From Okapia johnstoni (Eukaryota; Chordata; Mammalia; Artiodactyla; Giraffidae), in the NCBI GenBank assembly GCA_024291935.2, contig JAGTYA010000024.1, forward strand, positions 806,001 to 870,000: a DNA stretch of 64,000 bases, read 5' to 3'. Positions 31,869-44,104 of the stretch are shown piece by piece. The notes under the pieces are model-generated. The model saw only the letters and a list, made by a program, of their open reading frames with translations, searched no databases and was not told the origin of the DNA. Numbering within the stretch: position 1 is the first letter of the stretch; every line of letters starts with the position of its first letter. The translations under genes and the position numbers were made by a program.

Positions 31869-32314
31869 ATAAAAGCTACGGTTTTCCCAGTAGTGGTACA
31901 CATGTGAGAGTTAGACCATAAAGAAGGCTGAGCACTGAAGAATTGATGCCTTCGAACTGTGGTGCTGGAGAAGACTCTTGGGAGTCCCTTGGACTGCAAG
32001 GAGATCACACCAGTCAATCCTAAAGGAAATCAGTCCTGAATGTTCATTGGAAGGACTGATGCTGAAGCTGAAGCTCCAGTATTTTGGCCACCTGATGTGA
32101 AGAGCTGACTCACTGGAAAAGACCCTGATGTTCGGAAAGATTGAAGGCAGGAAGAGAAGGGGATAACAGGATGAGATGGTTGGATAGCATCAACAACTCA
32201 ATGGACATGAATTGAGCAAACTCCAGGAGATAGCAAAGGACAGAGGAGCCTGGCATGCTGCAGTCCACGGGGTCACAGAATTTGACACAACTTAGTGACG
32301 GAACAACAACAAAA
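31869..32314 (+). mobile_element. BovB 3' fragment, diverged
   Basis: AAAAGCTACGGTTTTCCCAG ... GACACAACTTAGTGACGGAA. Corresponds to the RT C-terminus and 3' tail with several stops. Confidence 0.88.
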
Positions 32315-32922
32315 GACTGGCATTTGAATCTTGGTCCCAAGTTGCGCTGCCAAGGAAACCCCACCTAAGACATGCTTGCTGTGTTCCTTCTAACCCGGGG
32401 GCAGGAGCTGCCAGGCCTGCAGACAGCTGGGTGCGGGGCTTCCCTCAAAGGAGCCCTGGGACAGCAGAGCGGCGCTGCCCAGTCTCTGGAGCTCCCTTTG
32501 TGATTTCCTCTCCTGCACCAAGAGACCGTGGCCAGCACAGTGAGGCCGGTCAGGACCAGAGCTGCTGCTGCTGCTGCCTGAGGAGACAGCTGGACAGGGC
32601 GCGCCCACAGCTCCAAATTGTTCTTCACGGCCGTCACAGCTCCTAGCAAAACTGGAAAACTCCCAATTCCCTCATCCTCTTTTGCTCTCTTCAAAAAATT
32701 TTTTCTTGAAAAGTATAGTATTAATATAACCTTACAAAATGATTGCATGAGTGGGAATTGGGGCTGAGTTAGGAAGTGTCCAGGTCTCAATTAGAATTGG
32801 GATGGGGCTTAGTGAGGAAGGGGCTAGGGTAGCGTCAACTCTGGGTTCCCAGTTTGCTGGCAGCCTGAGAGGTGCTCTTGCCTAGCTGGCCTCCAGCTTT
32901 TCCTGCACGCGCCTCTTTAAAT

Positions 32923-32943
32923 GTCCACCAGGGGGCAGTAGAG
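32923..32943 (+). promoter_or_regulatory. CTCF-like motif
   Basis: CCACCAGGGGGCAGTA at 32926-32941 is a near-consensus CTCF core, in unique DNA just before a SINE and about 2.2 kb beyond the inferred CAB39 3' end. It could mark a boundary between the two genes. Binding not shown. Confidence 0.6.
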
Positions 32944-32959
32944 CTCTATGTTTTCAGCA

Positions 32960-33180
32960 GCTGTTCTCCGGTGGTGCTAGTGGTAAAGAACCCACCTGCC
33001 AATGCAGGAGACATGAGACACAGGTTCAATTCCTGGGTCGGGAAGTTTCCCTGGAGGAAGATGTGGCAACCTACTCGAGTATTCTTGCCCAGAGAATCCC
33101 CGTGGACAGAGGAGCCTGGTCAGCTACAATCCATAGGGTCGCAAAGAATCGGACACGACTGAAGTGACTTAGCACACACA
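32960..33180 (+). mobile_element. Bov-tA SINE
   Basis: CTGTTCTCCGGTGGTGCTAG ... GAAGTGACTTAGCACACACA. Confidence 0.88.
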
Positions 33181-33599
33181 AGCCTAGGGAGTGGGGCATC
33201 CAGAGAGCAAATCCAGCCTTACAAATGTGCAGGGACCCAGAGACCCTGTGGCAGTTGTAAGCCAGGTGGTCCCGGGCTTCCTGAGTGTGGTTTTGAACAA
33301 AAAGGATGAGGTAGCCAAGAGAGGGTATTAAAAAAAAGAGGGTGGAACAGATTGTGATAAAAATGCAAAGTGTAATAAAGATAGTAAACTGTGAAAGGTA
33401 GAATTTACATGGTGAGTATATGGTTGTGTTTTTTAAGAAACTTTACTTTTTAGAAGCATTTTTACAGGAAAAAAAAATGCAAAGATAGGACAGAGTTTCA
33501 TTATATCCCACATCTGGTTTCTTCTAGTATTAACAAATTAGTATGGGACATTTGTCACAATTAATGAACAGATACTTATGTGTTGTTATTAACTAAAGT

Positions 33600-33808
33600 C
33601 CATAGGTGGCTCAGTGGGTAAAGAATCCACCAGCCAATGCAGGAGACACAAGTTAGATCTCTGGGTTGGGAAGAGACCCTGGAGGAGGGCATGGCAATCC
33701 ACTCCAGTATTCTTGCCTGGGAAATCCCATGGACAGAGGAGCCTGGCTGGCTACAGTCCATAGCGTCGCAAAGAGTTGGACATGACTGAAGCAACTCAGC
33801 ACACACAT
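33600..33808 (+). mobile_element. Bov-tA SINE
   Basis: CATAGGTGGCTCAGTGGGTA ... GAAGCAACTCAGCACACACA. Confidence 0.88.
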
Positions 33809-34119
33809 CAAGCAGATATCCTTCGTTTTCTCCTAATGTCCTTTTTTCTATGCCAGGATCCCATCCAGGATCTGACGTGACATTTAATCATCAAGTTTCC
33901 AGAGGCTCCTCTTGGCTGTGAGGAGTCTCAGACTTTGTTTTTGACAGTTTTGAGGAGTACTGGTCAGGCATTTCACAGACTCTCCCATAGGTGGCATTTG
34001 TCTGATATTTTCCTCATGATTCGACTGAGATTGTGGGTTCAGGGGAGGAAGACCACACGAGTAAAATGCCATCCTCATCCCATCTATCAAGAACACACAC
34101 TATCACCAGGACCTATTCC

Positions 34120-34206
34120 TTCTGATAAAGGTGAAAAAGGAGAGTGAAAAAGCTGACTTAAAACTCGACATTCAAAAAACTAAGATCATGGCATTCAGTC
34201 CCATCA
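34120..34206 (+). mobile_element. Host BovB, left piece (sense)
   Basis: Encodes [19 protein letters not shown] followed by SPI, the BovB RT segment, and stops at the target-site duplication of a second BovB. The same element resumes at 36013. Confidence 0.88.
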
Positions 34207-36012
34207 GTTCAGTTCAGTTCAGTTGCTCAGTCGTGTCCGACTCTTTGCGACCCCATGAATTGCAGCACGCCAGGCCTCTCTGTCCATCACCAACTCCCGG
34301 AGTCTACCCAAACCCATGTCCATCGAGTCGGTAATGCCATCCAACCATCTCATCCTCTGTCCACTTCTCCTCCCGCCCCCAATCCTACCCAGCATTAGGG
34401 TTTTTTCCAATGAGTCAACTCTTCGCATGAGGTGGCCAAAGTATTGGAGTTTCAGCTTCAACATCAGTCCTTCCAATGAACACCCAGGATTGATCTCTTT
34501 TAGGACGGATTGATTGGATCTCCTTGCAGTCCAAGGGACTCTCAAGAGTCTTCTCCAACACCACACTTCAAAAGCATCAATTCTTCGGCGCTCAGCTTTC
34601 TTCACCGTCCAACTCTCACATCCATACATGACCACTGGAAAAACCATAGCCTTGACTAGACGGACTTTTGTTGGCAAAGTAATGTCTCTGCTTTTAAATA
34701 TGCTATCTAGGTTGGCCATAACCTTCCTTCCAAGGAGTAAGTGTCTTTTAATTTCATGGCTGCGATCACCATCAGCAGTGATTCTGGAACCCCAAAAAAT
34801 AAAGTCTGACACTGTTTCCACTGTTTCCCCATCTATTTCCCATGAAGTGATGGGACCAGATGCCATGATCTTAGTTTTCTGAAAGTTGAGCTTTAAGCCA
34901 ACTTTTTCACTCTGCTCTTTCACTTTCATCAAGAGGCTCTTTAGTTCTTCTTCACTTTCTGCCATAAGGGTGGTGTCATCCGCATATCTGAGGTTATTGA
35001 TATTTCTCCCAGCAATCTTGATTCCAGCTTGTGTTTCTTCCAGCCCAGGTTTCTCATGATGTACTCTGCATATAAGTTAAATAAGCAGGGTGACAATATA
35101 CAGCCTTGACGTACTCCTTTTCCTATTTGGATCCAGTCTGTTGTTCCATGTCCAGTTCTAACTGTTGCTTCCTGACCTGCATACAGGTTTCTCAGGAGAC
35201 AGGTCAGATGGTCTGGTCTTTCCATCTCTTTCAGAATTTTCCACAGTTTATTGTGATCCACACAGTCAAAGGCTTTGGCCTAGTCAATAAAGCAGAAATA
35301 GATGTTTTTCTGGAACTCTCTTGCTTTTTCGATGATCCAGCGGATATTGGCAATTTGATCTCTGGTTCCTCTGCCTTTTCTAAAACCAACTTGAATATCT
35401 GGAAGTTCACGGTTCACGTATTGCTGAAGCCTGGCTTGGAGAATTTTGAGCATTACTTTACTAGTATGTGAGATGAGTGCAATTGTGCGGTAGTTTGAGC
35501 ATTCTTTGGCATTGCCTTTCTTTGGGATTGGAATGAAAACTGACCTTTTCCAGTCCTGTGGCCACTGCTGAGTTTTCCAAATTTGCTGGCATATCGAGTG
35601 TAGCACTTTCACAGCATCACCTTTGAGGATTCGAAATAGCTCAACTGGAATTCCATCACCTCCACTAGCTTTGCTCGTAGTGATGCTTTCTAAGGCCCAC
35701 TTGACTTCACATTCCAGGATGTCTGGCTCTAGGTGAGTGATCACACCATCATGATTATCTGGGTCGTGAAGATCTTTTTTGTACAGTTCTTCTGTGTATT
35801 CTTGCCACCTCTTCTTAATATCTTCTGCTTCTGTTAGGTCCATACCATTTCTGTCCTTTATCGAGCCTATCTTTGCCTGAAATGTTCCTTTGGTATCTCT
35901 AATTTTCTTGAAGAGATCTCTAGTCTTTCCCAATCTGTTGTTTTCCTCTATTTCTTTGCACTGATCGCTGAGGAAGGCTTTCTTATCTCTCCTTGCTATT
36001 TTTTGAAACTCT
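34207..36012 (-). mobile_element. BovB LINE (1.8 kb, 5'-truncated) inserted in another BovB
   Basis: Minus-strand RTE-clade LINE from the 3' tail at 34207 to its truncated 5' end. RT motifs are readable in order: SGGDGIPVELFRILK, then D-stop-[21 protein letters not shown] and [15 protein letters not shown] at 35280-35282 (minus) replaces the residue after the first catalytic Asp, and a frameshift follows the IMRN segment. It is flanked by an exact 16-bp duplication GCATTCAGTCCCATCA (34191-34206 and 36013-36028). It is dead as a protein but a relatively recent insertion. Confidence 0.95.
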
Positions 36013-36650
36013 GCATTCAGTCCCATCACTTTATGGTAAATAGATTGGGAAACAACAGAAACAGTGAAAGACTTTCTTTTCTTGGGCTCCAAAATCACTG
36101 CAGACGATTACTGCAGCTGTGCAATTAAATGACACTTGCTTTTGCTCCTTGGAAAAAAGCTGTGACAAACATAGTGTATTAAAAAGCAGAGACATTACTT
36201 AGCTGACAGAGATCTGTATAGTCAAAGCTATGGTTTTTCCAGTAGTCAGGCATGGATGTGAGAGTTGGACCCTAAAGAAAGCTGAGCACCAAAGAATCGA
36301 TGCTTTCAAACTGGGGTGTTGGAGAAGACTCTTTAGAGTCCCTTGGACTGCAAGGAGATCAAACCAGTCAATCCTAAAGGAAATCAGTACTGAATATTCA
36401 TTGGAAAGACTGATGCTAAAGCTGAAGCTCCAATACTTTGGCCACCTGATGCAAAGACCCTGATGATGGGAAAGATAGAAGGCAGGAGGAGAAAGGGACA
36501 ACAGAGGACGAGATGATTGGATGGCATCACCAACTCAATGGATGTGAGTTTGAACAAGCTCTGGGAGATGGTGAAGGACAGGGAGGCCTGGTGTGCTGCA
36601 GTCCATGGGGTCGCAAAGAGTTGGACATGACTGAGCAACTGAACAGCAAC
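36013..36650 (+). mobile_element. Host BovB, right piece (sense)
   Basis: Continues the RT frame after the nested insertion (ITLW..., then the VFPVVRHGCESWTLKKAEHQ region) to the 3' tail GACTGAGCAACTGAACAGCA. Shows more substitutions than the nested copy, consistent with greater age. Confidence 0.9.
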
Positions 36651-37514
36651 GATGTTCCTGTTGATGTTGATCTCCTAGCTGAGGAAGTGTTGTCAGGTTG
36701 CCCCTCTGTAAAGCTGCTCTTTCGTCTTCCCTCTGTCAATTCTGTCCTCTTAGGAAGGAATCACTATGAGCAAGCGGTGGGCGTTAGGCTCCATCCCCTT
36801 AAGAGCAAATGTCTACATATATATCTTGGAATTTTTCTGCATGGGAGCTTTGACTCTCCTCCCCCATTATATCGTTTTCCCCTGTAAAATCTTTTCAGTT
36901 TTCTTCTTGAAACTTTTCTTCATCAAATGGTGGAAACAAAATAACTCATCCCCAAAATGGCTGAGAGTAGGGTGGGGTGAGGTGTACACCCAGCATGTGT
37001 GGCCAAATGCAAGTGGAAAGGAGCTCCGGTTTTCAGGATGTGAGGGGACAGAGCAGCATATGCTGTATCTTTGCTGCTGCACATGGGTGTCCAACAGCAA
37101 CCCCAGATGTCCCAGGTCCAAACTGAAACTCAGGCAGGCTCCCCACCCTCCAGATTTAAAACTTTGGCTGCTTAAGTCAACAATCAGCCTTGATTCCTTG
37201 CCTTGTCTCCCACCTCCTCCCATCTAGTCGACAGCAAATCCTGTTTGTTCTGCCTCAGAATGCTTTGGTTTCAAGGTCTCAAGTCAATTGTCCTTGGAAC
37301 AATGATAACAAGCCTTCTAAAATTCTAAGAAAGCTTTTTTCCCTTCTTAGGAAATAGAAATTCAATTGTATAATGATGCAACACAGAATAAGTATAGATT
37401 TATTTTTGTGGTAACTAGGTAAACATTTGCTAACCATCTCCATCTAAGTCTTCCTAAAGCACGCTTGTCAACAGATTCTTTCAAGGTTCTTTGTTAACTG
37501 CCAACAATCCTCAT

Positions 37515-37700
37515 TAATATTGACAGTAATTACCAAGCGTTTTACAAGGGCTAGCTCAATCCTCACAACCTTCAGATGGATAAACCCTCTAGTATCCTGA
37601 TTTTACAGAAGAGGAAACAGAGAGACAGAGAGGTTAAGTCACTCAGCCAAGGCCACACAGCAGCTGGTAGCAGAGCCAGAAGTGGACTCGGCAGGCAGCA
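37515..37700 (+). mobile_element. MIR SINE
   Basis: TTACAGAAGAGGAAACAGAG, GAGGTTAAGTCACTCAGCCA and CACACAGCAGCTGGTAGCAG. Confidence 0.8.
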
Positions 37701-37969
37701 TCTCTTTTCTTCAGCCCTATCACTTCACATCCTCCTCCAAGTGCCTGCCTTCTTCCAAAGTTGTCAAGAGCAGATGATTGAGTCTCAGTGACAAAGGGGA
37801 TCTCAGAATCTCACCCACATCCGCTGTTGACATTAAACACCCAGGAGGAGAGACCATTTGTCTGGCATCCTCCTCACAGTTTCCTGGAACCAGGAGGCAA
37901 GACTAAGAGCAGCTTCTCAAACTGCTATGACCATGCCACCGGGGGATGCTAAAGTCTTGACTAAAAACT

Positions 37970-38070
37970 GAGGCTCATCCAGTCTGTCTGGGACAGCGCC
38001 CTAATTTCTGCTTTTCTAACACAAGCTCCCAGGGTGCTACGGCCCCAGGACCACACCAGGAGGAACAGGA
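37970..38070 (+). mobile_element. MER5-like DNA transposon fragment
   Basis: CTAATTTCTGCTTTTCTAAC followed by AAGCTCCCAGGGTGCTACGG and CAGGACCACA resembles the 3' half of MER5. Confidence 0.45.
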
Positions 38071-38622
38071 AAGAGCCGGTGACAGCCGCAGTTGCCAAGA
38101 ACCAAGGTGTAGGTGACCCAGCTCCTGGGGTTGGCCAGGGTAAGAACAGAGAGGAGGTCTGCCCTGGCAAGAGAGTAAGGAAAAGTTCTGGCAGGCGCTG
38201 GGGTTTGAGATGGATGGTCTGCTCCAAGGTGAAGACAGGCAGGGGACCAGAAGTGGCGGGGATGTGGGTCTCGGAGCTCACTGAGCTGTGGTCAGCAGAG
38301 AGGCCTGTGGGGCCAGAGGACTGAGTGGCCTGAACCCAGCACCCAGAGTGGGGTCTGCACGGCCACCCAGAGAGGACACAGTTCTGGGCTGGGCTGTAGA
38401 CTCCTGCAGGGCGCTGCAGGGCCCTGTGCGTCCCTCCCATGACATCGTGGTGTCGTGGTTTCTTTTTATGCATCTTCCCCCTGCCCTCCAACCGGGGGTT
38501 TCTCAGCATCAGCAGTAGAAGTTGTCATACCTTTATGTCCCCAGCCCTCACTCAAGGCTCAGCTGAGAGCTCCAGCCCACCAAGATGGCACACTTCCGGG
38601 GGGACACCACTCAGCTTCCTAT

Positions 38623-38663
38623 GGCCGCCAGGTGGTCTGTTGAATTCCAGCAGGCGGCAGTAA
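38623..38663 (+). promoter_or_regulatory. Pair of CTCF-like motifs
   Basis: GCCGCCAGGTGGTCT (38624-38638) and CCAGCAGGCGGCAGTAA (38647-38663) lie 8 bp apart in the same orientation, in unique GC-rich sequence. Each has a mismatch to the strongest consensus. Confidence 0.4.
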
Positions 38664-39129
38664 AGTGCCTCGGGGGAAGGAGCACCTTTCTCTTTAAGCA
38701 CCGCGAAACATCACCAGGGCCATCTCTTGCTTGACTTTGTTCTGTCCACACCACAGTAGGTAAAGCCACTCTGCCCAGGAGCGCAGCACCTGGCTCTAAG
38801 GATGGTGGGCAGGAGGAAAAGGTCCTGGAGCTTTGGGGCCTTCCTGACTCCACCCAGGCCTGGACACCCCACTCAAATGGCTTGTGAGTGACAAGAAGAC
38901 ACCCTTATTTGATCCAGCCATGCGCATCCAAACACCACCTTAAGGAAAGGCCCCTGTAGCAGGGGTTCAGCCACTGAACGTGAGGGCACTGGGAGGGGAG
39001 GGTGGGCAAAGGGAAGGGACAGGAAGGTCTCTGTCCCCAGGGGTGCCCGCCAAGGGGCTGCTCCCTGACGAGAGGAGTGTCACAGAGGCCAGTGTGACTG
39101 GAACTCTATTCTTCCTCATGTAGAAAGTT

Positions 39130-39490
39130 GGAAGGTCTTAGTCCTTTCAGGCTGCTATACTATAGAACGGGTGGCTTACAAACAACAGCCATGTATTTCT
39201 CACAGTTCGGAAGGCTAGAAGTCTGAAGTCAGGGTGCCAGTCCTGTCAGTTCTGGTGAGGGCCTTCATACAGGTTACAGATGGCCACCCTCTCCTTGTGT
39301 CCCCACGTGGCAGAAAGAGGGGGAGGGGGCTCTCTGGGGGGTGTCTCTTATCAGTATTAGAGCAGGAATCCCATTGGTGAACACTCCACCTTGTCTCTAA
39401 TCACCTCCCAAACCTCCCACCACCTAATACCATCACATGGGGGTTGGGACTTTGATGTATGAATTCTGCAGGAACACAGACATACCATCC
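39130..39490 (-). mobile_element. MaLR/MLT1-type LTR, reverse
   Basis: CTTTCAGGCTGCTATACTAT, TGGCTTACAAACAACAGCCA and CACCACCTAATACCATCACA are the reverse of an old MaLR LTR. Confidence 0.6.
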
Positions 39491-40989
39491 TGCACTTGTG
39501 AAAGGCAGAGATTTAGTAACTGTCTCAGTCAAAGGATCTGTCAACTTAAATATTACTGTATTTTGAACATGTGAAAGACAAAAAGTCAAATTCATACAGG
39601 AGTTTCAGTGAAACTGCATTTCCTGTTTCTTTCATCTTCTTATCTGTGTGTGGGGGTGGGGGGGTGGAATAAGACCTCTCTCTTAGACTTTCTATGATAA
39701 TGAAACAAGTCCGTATTTATGAGGACCTAGGAGCATGCCCAGTATATCATAAGCCCTCAATAAGTGCTTGCTGGGAAAAAACATTAAGTGTCACATTTTT
39801 GGCAGTGTCCTTCAGAATAATACTGCCTTACCTTGATTCATCACACTGGGTGGTGGATAAAAACAAGTTCACTTCAGTGTCATTTGTTGTTCTAGGAACT
39901 TCCCAGCACCTGCCCTGCCCAAGGCCACTGTGATTTGTAGTTGTCACTATAGCTGTTGGGTGTTGAACGCTGCTGGCCTACCAGTCTTGGGGTGGAGGCT
40001 GTAGGTGCATCAACTCATTGAATCCTCACAGCAGCCCCAGGGCTGAAAGACTGAGGGCTCAAGACTGAAATAACAGTAAAACTAAGTGGTTGACAGCTTT
40101 CACTGTACAGTTCAGTACACCCAGTGGAAGCTCCAAACTTGACCTCGGCTTCCAGCCTAGGTTTAGGAGGTCACAGAAGACTTTATTCCTGTGGTAAGAA
40201 GAAGGAAAACAAACAAATGAAGTAATATGTTTCTATGAAGCTAGCAAAAAGTGGTGGACACAGGAAACCTTGATGAACTAAACTCCTGAGAGGACTGAGG
40301 CTTTGGTAGATGAACGGGAAACTGAGGCAGCTTCCATAACCTGATCCGGGTAAGACGAATCCTGCCACTGATGGAGAGACTTTGCCAAAGTGAGGAGAAA
40401 TCAACCAGACCCTGGAAAACAGTGGGTTTGTGGTACAGATTGGAGTCTGGGAAAGTAAAACACAAGGACTGATCACTTGGCTCAGAAACTTCCTCCTCTG
40501 AGTTTTGCCAAGAAAACAGCAATATGGAGGAGGCTGGTAAATAGAAGGAAACAGCACAATCCCAAACATTCTTATGGTGATTGGATTCTGGGGCTCTGCC
40601 AGACCTGAACCCAGTGATGCACCAAAAATATCTGAAATTGAAGCCAAATGCCTACCACTTCAAAAGATAAAATCAAATTTGGTGGGCCAGGAGACAGGGT
40701 GTTAGGCGAACCACAGAGAACATGGTTGAATTAAAACTGCAGCCCAGTCAACGCTCATCCTGTTCTAGGAGGAATCTGAACACCCCCGCACCAGGTGGTA
40801 GAAAGTGCTTACAGTCAACATGAGTGTGTTTATGACAATATTATTCTACACATGCAAGAATCTCAAGGATCACCAAGTAAGATAAACACAAAGAGATTCA
40901 CATAATAGGGCCTCAAGTATGTTGAAACCACCAAGAGAAAATCTTAAAAACAACAAGAGGAAAACAACTCATCAGTAAAGGCAAGCAAC

Positions 40990-42260
40990 AGCATAATGTG
41001 GCTGACTTCTCTCATCTGAAAGGATGGAAGCGGGGGCAGTGGAATGACATAGTCAGAATGCTGAAGAAAAAACTGTCAACCAGGAATTCTGTATCCAGTA
41101 AAATATCTCCTCAAAAATGAAGTCAAATAAAGACAATTTCAGATAAAGACTGAGAGACTTTATTGCTAACAGACCTGCCTTACAAGAAATACAGAGAAAG
41201 TCCTCTAGGGGGAAAGGAAATGACTCTAGATGTTCACTTAAATCCATGGGGAGAAGTAAAGAGAAACAGAAAGGGTAAATATGTAGGTTTATATAACAGA
41301 TAAACATATTTTTCTCTTGTTTCTTCTCTTAACTTCCCAAAGGCATAAGTTTGCATAAAGCAATGAGTATGACACTTTAGTGTTGTGCTTGCAGCATAGA
41401 TACATACGGATAGGCAGATGATAGATGATAGATAGATAGAATGGTTTGTTATCTATGATAATAATAGCACAGAGGAGAGGGAGATGGAGTCAGATTAGAC
41501 TGGAACAAATTTTCTGTGTTTTGCCAGAATTGAATTAGTATCAATCTGAAGTAAATTGTGGTAAAATGCATATTGTAATGCCTAATGCAATGACTGTGGG
41601 AGGAAAAGAACATTTAAAAATCAACAAAAGAATTGAAAGGATATACTAAAAATATGTATTTAAGGCAGTAATGAGGAACAGAGGGGGGAAAGGCCTACAG
41701 AAAACAAATAGCTAAATGGCAAATATAAAGCCAGGCATATTAATAATTATACTAAATGTGAATGGTCTGAACATCCCAATCAAAAGGCAGATATTGTCTG
41801 ACTCAGTGAAAAAGCAATATCCAGCTAGATTCTACTTACAAAAGATACATCTTAGATTCAAAGACATGAATAGATTAGAAGTAAAACGATGGAGAAAGAT
41901 AAACCATGCAAACAGTTAACATAAATTTATTGTGTCACCAAGAAATTTCCAAGAATTTGAATCCCCAAAGAATCTTCCAAAGAAAAGTAAAAACATATGC
42001 CCATAAAAAACCATAGACCTGAATGTTCACAGAAGTATCATTCATAATGATAAAAACCTTGAAACAATCCAAAAGGCCAAAAATTAATGGATATATAAAC
42101 AAAACTTAATAGACTCATATGATGAAATACTATTCAGCAGTTAAGAAGTAGTGATATAAGCTACAATATGATGAACTGGAAAAACATTATGCGAATGGAA
42201 AGAACCCAGACAAAAGACTACATATTATATGATTCCATTTACATGCCGTGTCCCAAATTT
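40990..42260 (+). mobile_element. Old L1 fragments
   Basis: TCAACCAGGAATTCTGTATC, TAACAGACCTGCCTTACAAG and AATGTGAATGGTCTGAACAT are L1 5'/central phrases. TGGATATATAAACAAAACTT and GAAATACTATTCAGCAGTTA are 3'-region phrases. A degenerate GATA tract sits at about 41420-41442. Confidence 0.65.
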
Positions 42261-43057
42261 ATGACACAGAAAGCAGATCAGAAAGTGTTTAAGGGTGAGG
42301 ATGGGAGCAAGAATGAATTGCAAATGGGCGTGAAGGCACATTTTAAAGTGATCGAAATGTTCTAACATTAGATTGTGAAGATAGTTGCTCAGTTCTACAG
42401 ATTTACTAAAAATAATTGAATTGAAAAAAATCATACATTTAACAACCAAAAAAAGTCATATGACAGGATATTTTGCTTCTGTTCATCTGCTTTAATGTTT
42501 GGAAACACTTTAAAATACAAATAAAAGTTGTATTTTTTTCTATTGCCTAAATGTAATCCATTGAAAAATAAAGTAATAATTGATAATGTACTTTTTCTAG
42601 TACAAAATGGTAAAATATTGTTGTAATGCAGAAATAAAGAAGAATAATTTGTATTACACAAAAAAATTAATTAAGGTGAAATAAAGATATTTCCAGAAAA
42701 ATTACAGCTGAGGGAATTCATAGCCTTCAAACTCGCTGTACAAGAGATGCCAAAGGGAGTTCATTAGGCTGAGGAGAAATGATACCAGATGGAAAGACAG
42801 AGCTAACAGGAAGGAATGAAGAGTGCCAGAAATGCAAATACATGGGTAAACATAGAAGACTATTTTCTCCTTTCCTAATTCCTTTAAAAGGTAGTTGACT
42901 TTTTTAAAGCAAAAATTATAATATACTGTGTGGTTTATAACATATATAGAAGCATGATATGCCCCAGGTGAAAGACAAAAGAGGAGTAATTATACTGTTA
43001 CGAGTTTGTTGTGTTATACAGATGTGTCCTAATTAAAATACACTGTAAGAATATATG

Positions 43058-43198
43058 GGCTTCCCTTGTGACTCAGGTGGTAGAATCTGCCTGCCTTGCA
43101 GGAGACCTGGGTTTGATCCCTGGGTTGGAAAAATCCCCTGGAGAAGGGAAAGGCTACCTACTCCTATATTCTGGCCTGGAGAATTCCATGGACTGTAT
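43058..43198 (+). mobile_element. Bov-tA SINE, 3'-truncated
   Basis: GGCTTCCCTTGTGACTCAGG ... GAATTCCATGGACTGTAT, flanked by AGAATATATG (43048-43057 and 43199-43208). Confidence 0.88.
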
Positions 43199-43738
43199 AG
43201 AATATATGCTTTATTTAATCTATGAAGCTACCACTAAAAATTTCAAAAAAATGAAAATTAAGAAAGTATAGCAGCAAAATCAATAAAAGAGATAAAATAA
43301 AATACTACAACATACCTGATTCATTCAAAAGAAGACAAAACAAGAGAAACTGGAAACAAAGATCAGAGAGGATAAATAGAAAACAAAAAGCAAGATAATG
43401 GACTGACACTCAACCATATCAATACTTACATTAAATGTATTAATATGCTGCATAAAATTAATAATTAATTGCCAGGCTTCAGGGAAAAGCAAGACCTAAC
43501 GACATGGTGTTTATAATAGGTGCACTCTAAATATAAAGATGCAGATAAGCTAAAAGGGAAAAGATAAAAAAAAATATGATGCAAGCACTAATTATAAGAA
43601 AGCTGATGTAACTGTATGAATATCAATAAAGCAGACTTTGAGACAAGAAGTATTACCAGGGATAAAGAAGGAAATTTCTTAATAATGAATAGGTCCATTC
43701 ATCAAGATGACATAACAATCTTAAAATGTGTCTGTACC

Positions 43739-44005
43739 TTGGACTTCCCTGGCAGTCCAATGGTTGAGAATCCACCTGCCAATGCGGAGCACATGGATTT
43801 GAGCCCTGATCCGGGAAGATCCCACTTGTCACAAAGCGACTAAGCCCGAGAGCCACAGCGACTGAAGCCCGCACACCTAGAACCCGTGCTGCATAAGAGA
43901 AGCCACCGCACTAAGTCAACGCACCACAGCTAGAGAGGAGCCCCCACTTGCACCAACTAGATTAGACTCAGAGCAGCCAAAAATAAATAAATAAATAAAA
44001 AATTT
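43739..44005 (+). mobile_element. Long CHR-type SINE with (AAAT)n tail
   Basis: TTGGACTTCCCTGGCAGTCC ... AAGCGACTAAGCCCGAGAGC ... CCAAAAATAAATAAATAAAT. Confidence 0.85.
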
Positions 44006-44104
44006 AAATACATAAATATGTCCATGCCTAATTACAGAGTTTCAAAATACATGTGACAAAAATTGACAGAACTAAGTGGGAGATAGTTAAATCCACAATT
44101 ATGG

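Larger units (their letters stand above)
42660..44103 (+). mobile_element. Old L1 fragment interrupted by two SINEs
   Basis: L1-like sequence (GTACAAGAGATGCCAAAGGG, TGGACTGACACTCAACCATA, AAGATGACATAACAATCTTA) continues across a Bov-tA at 43058 and a CHR SINE at 43739, resuming as AATTGACAGAACTAAGTGGG. Confidence 0.6.

Noticed and set aside
35280..36098. 272-codon minus-strand frame as a functional reverse transcriptase gene
   Set aside because: It is a BovB fragment, and its N-terminal codons come from the host BovB on the other side of the insertion junction. There is a stop at the catalytic motif and no intact second half.
37961..38509. 182-codon minus-strand open frame with a hydrophobic stretch (SFLFLLVWSWG)
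   Set aside because: Unique GC-rich sequence where chance frames are long. It overlaps a MER5-like fragment, has competing frames on the other strand and resembles no protein I know.
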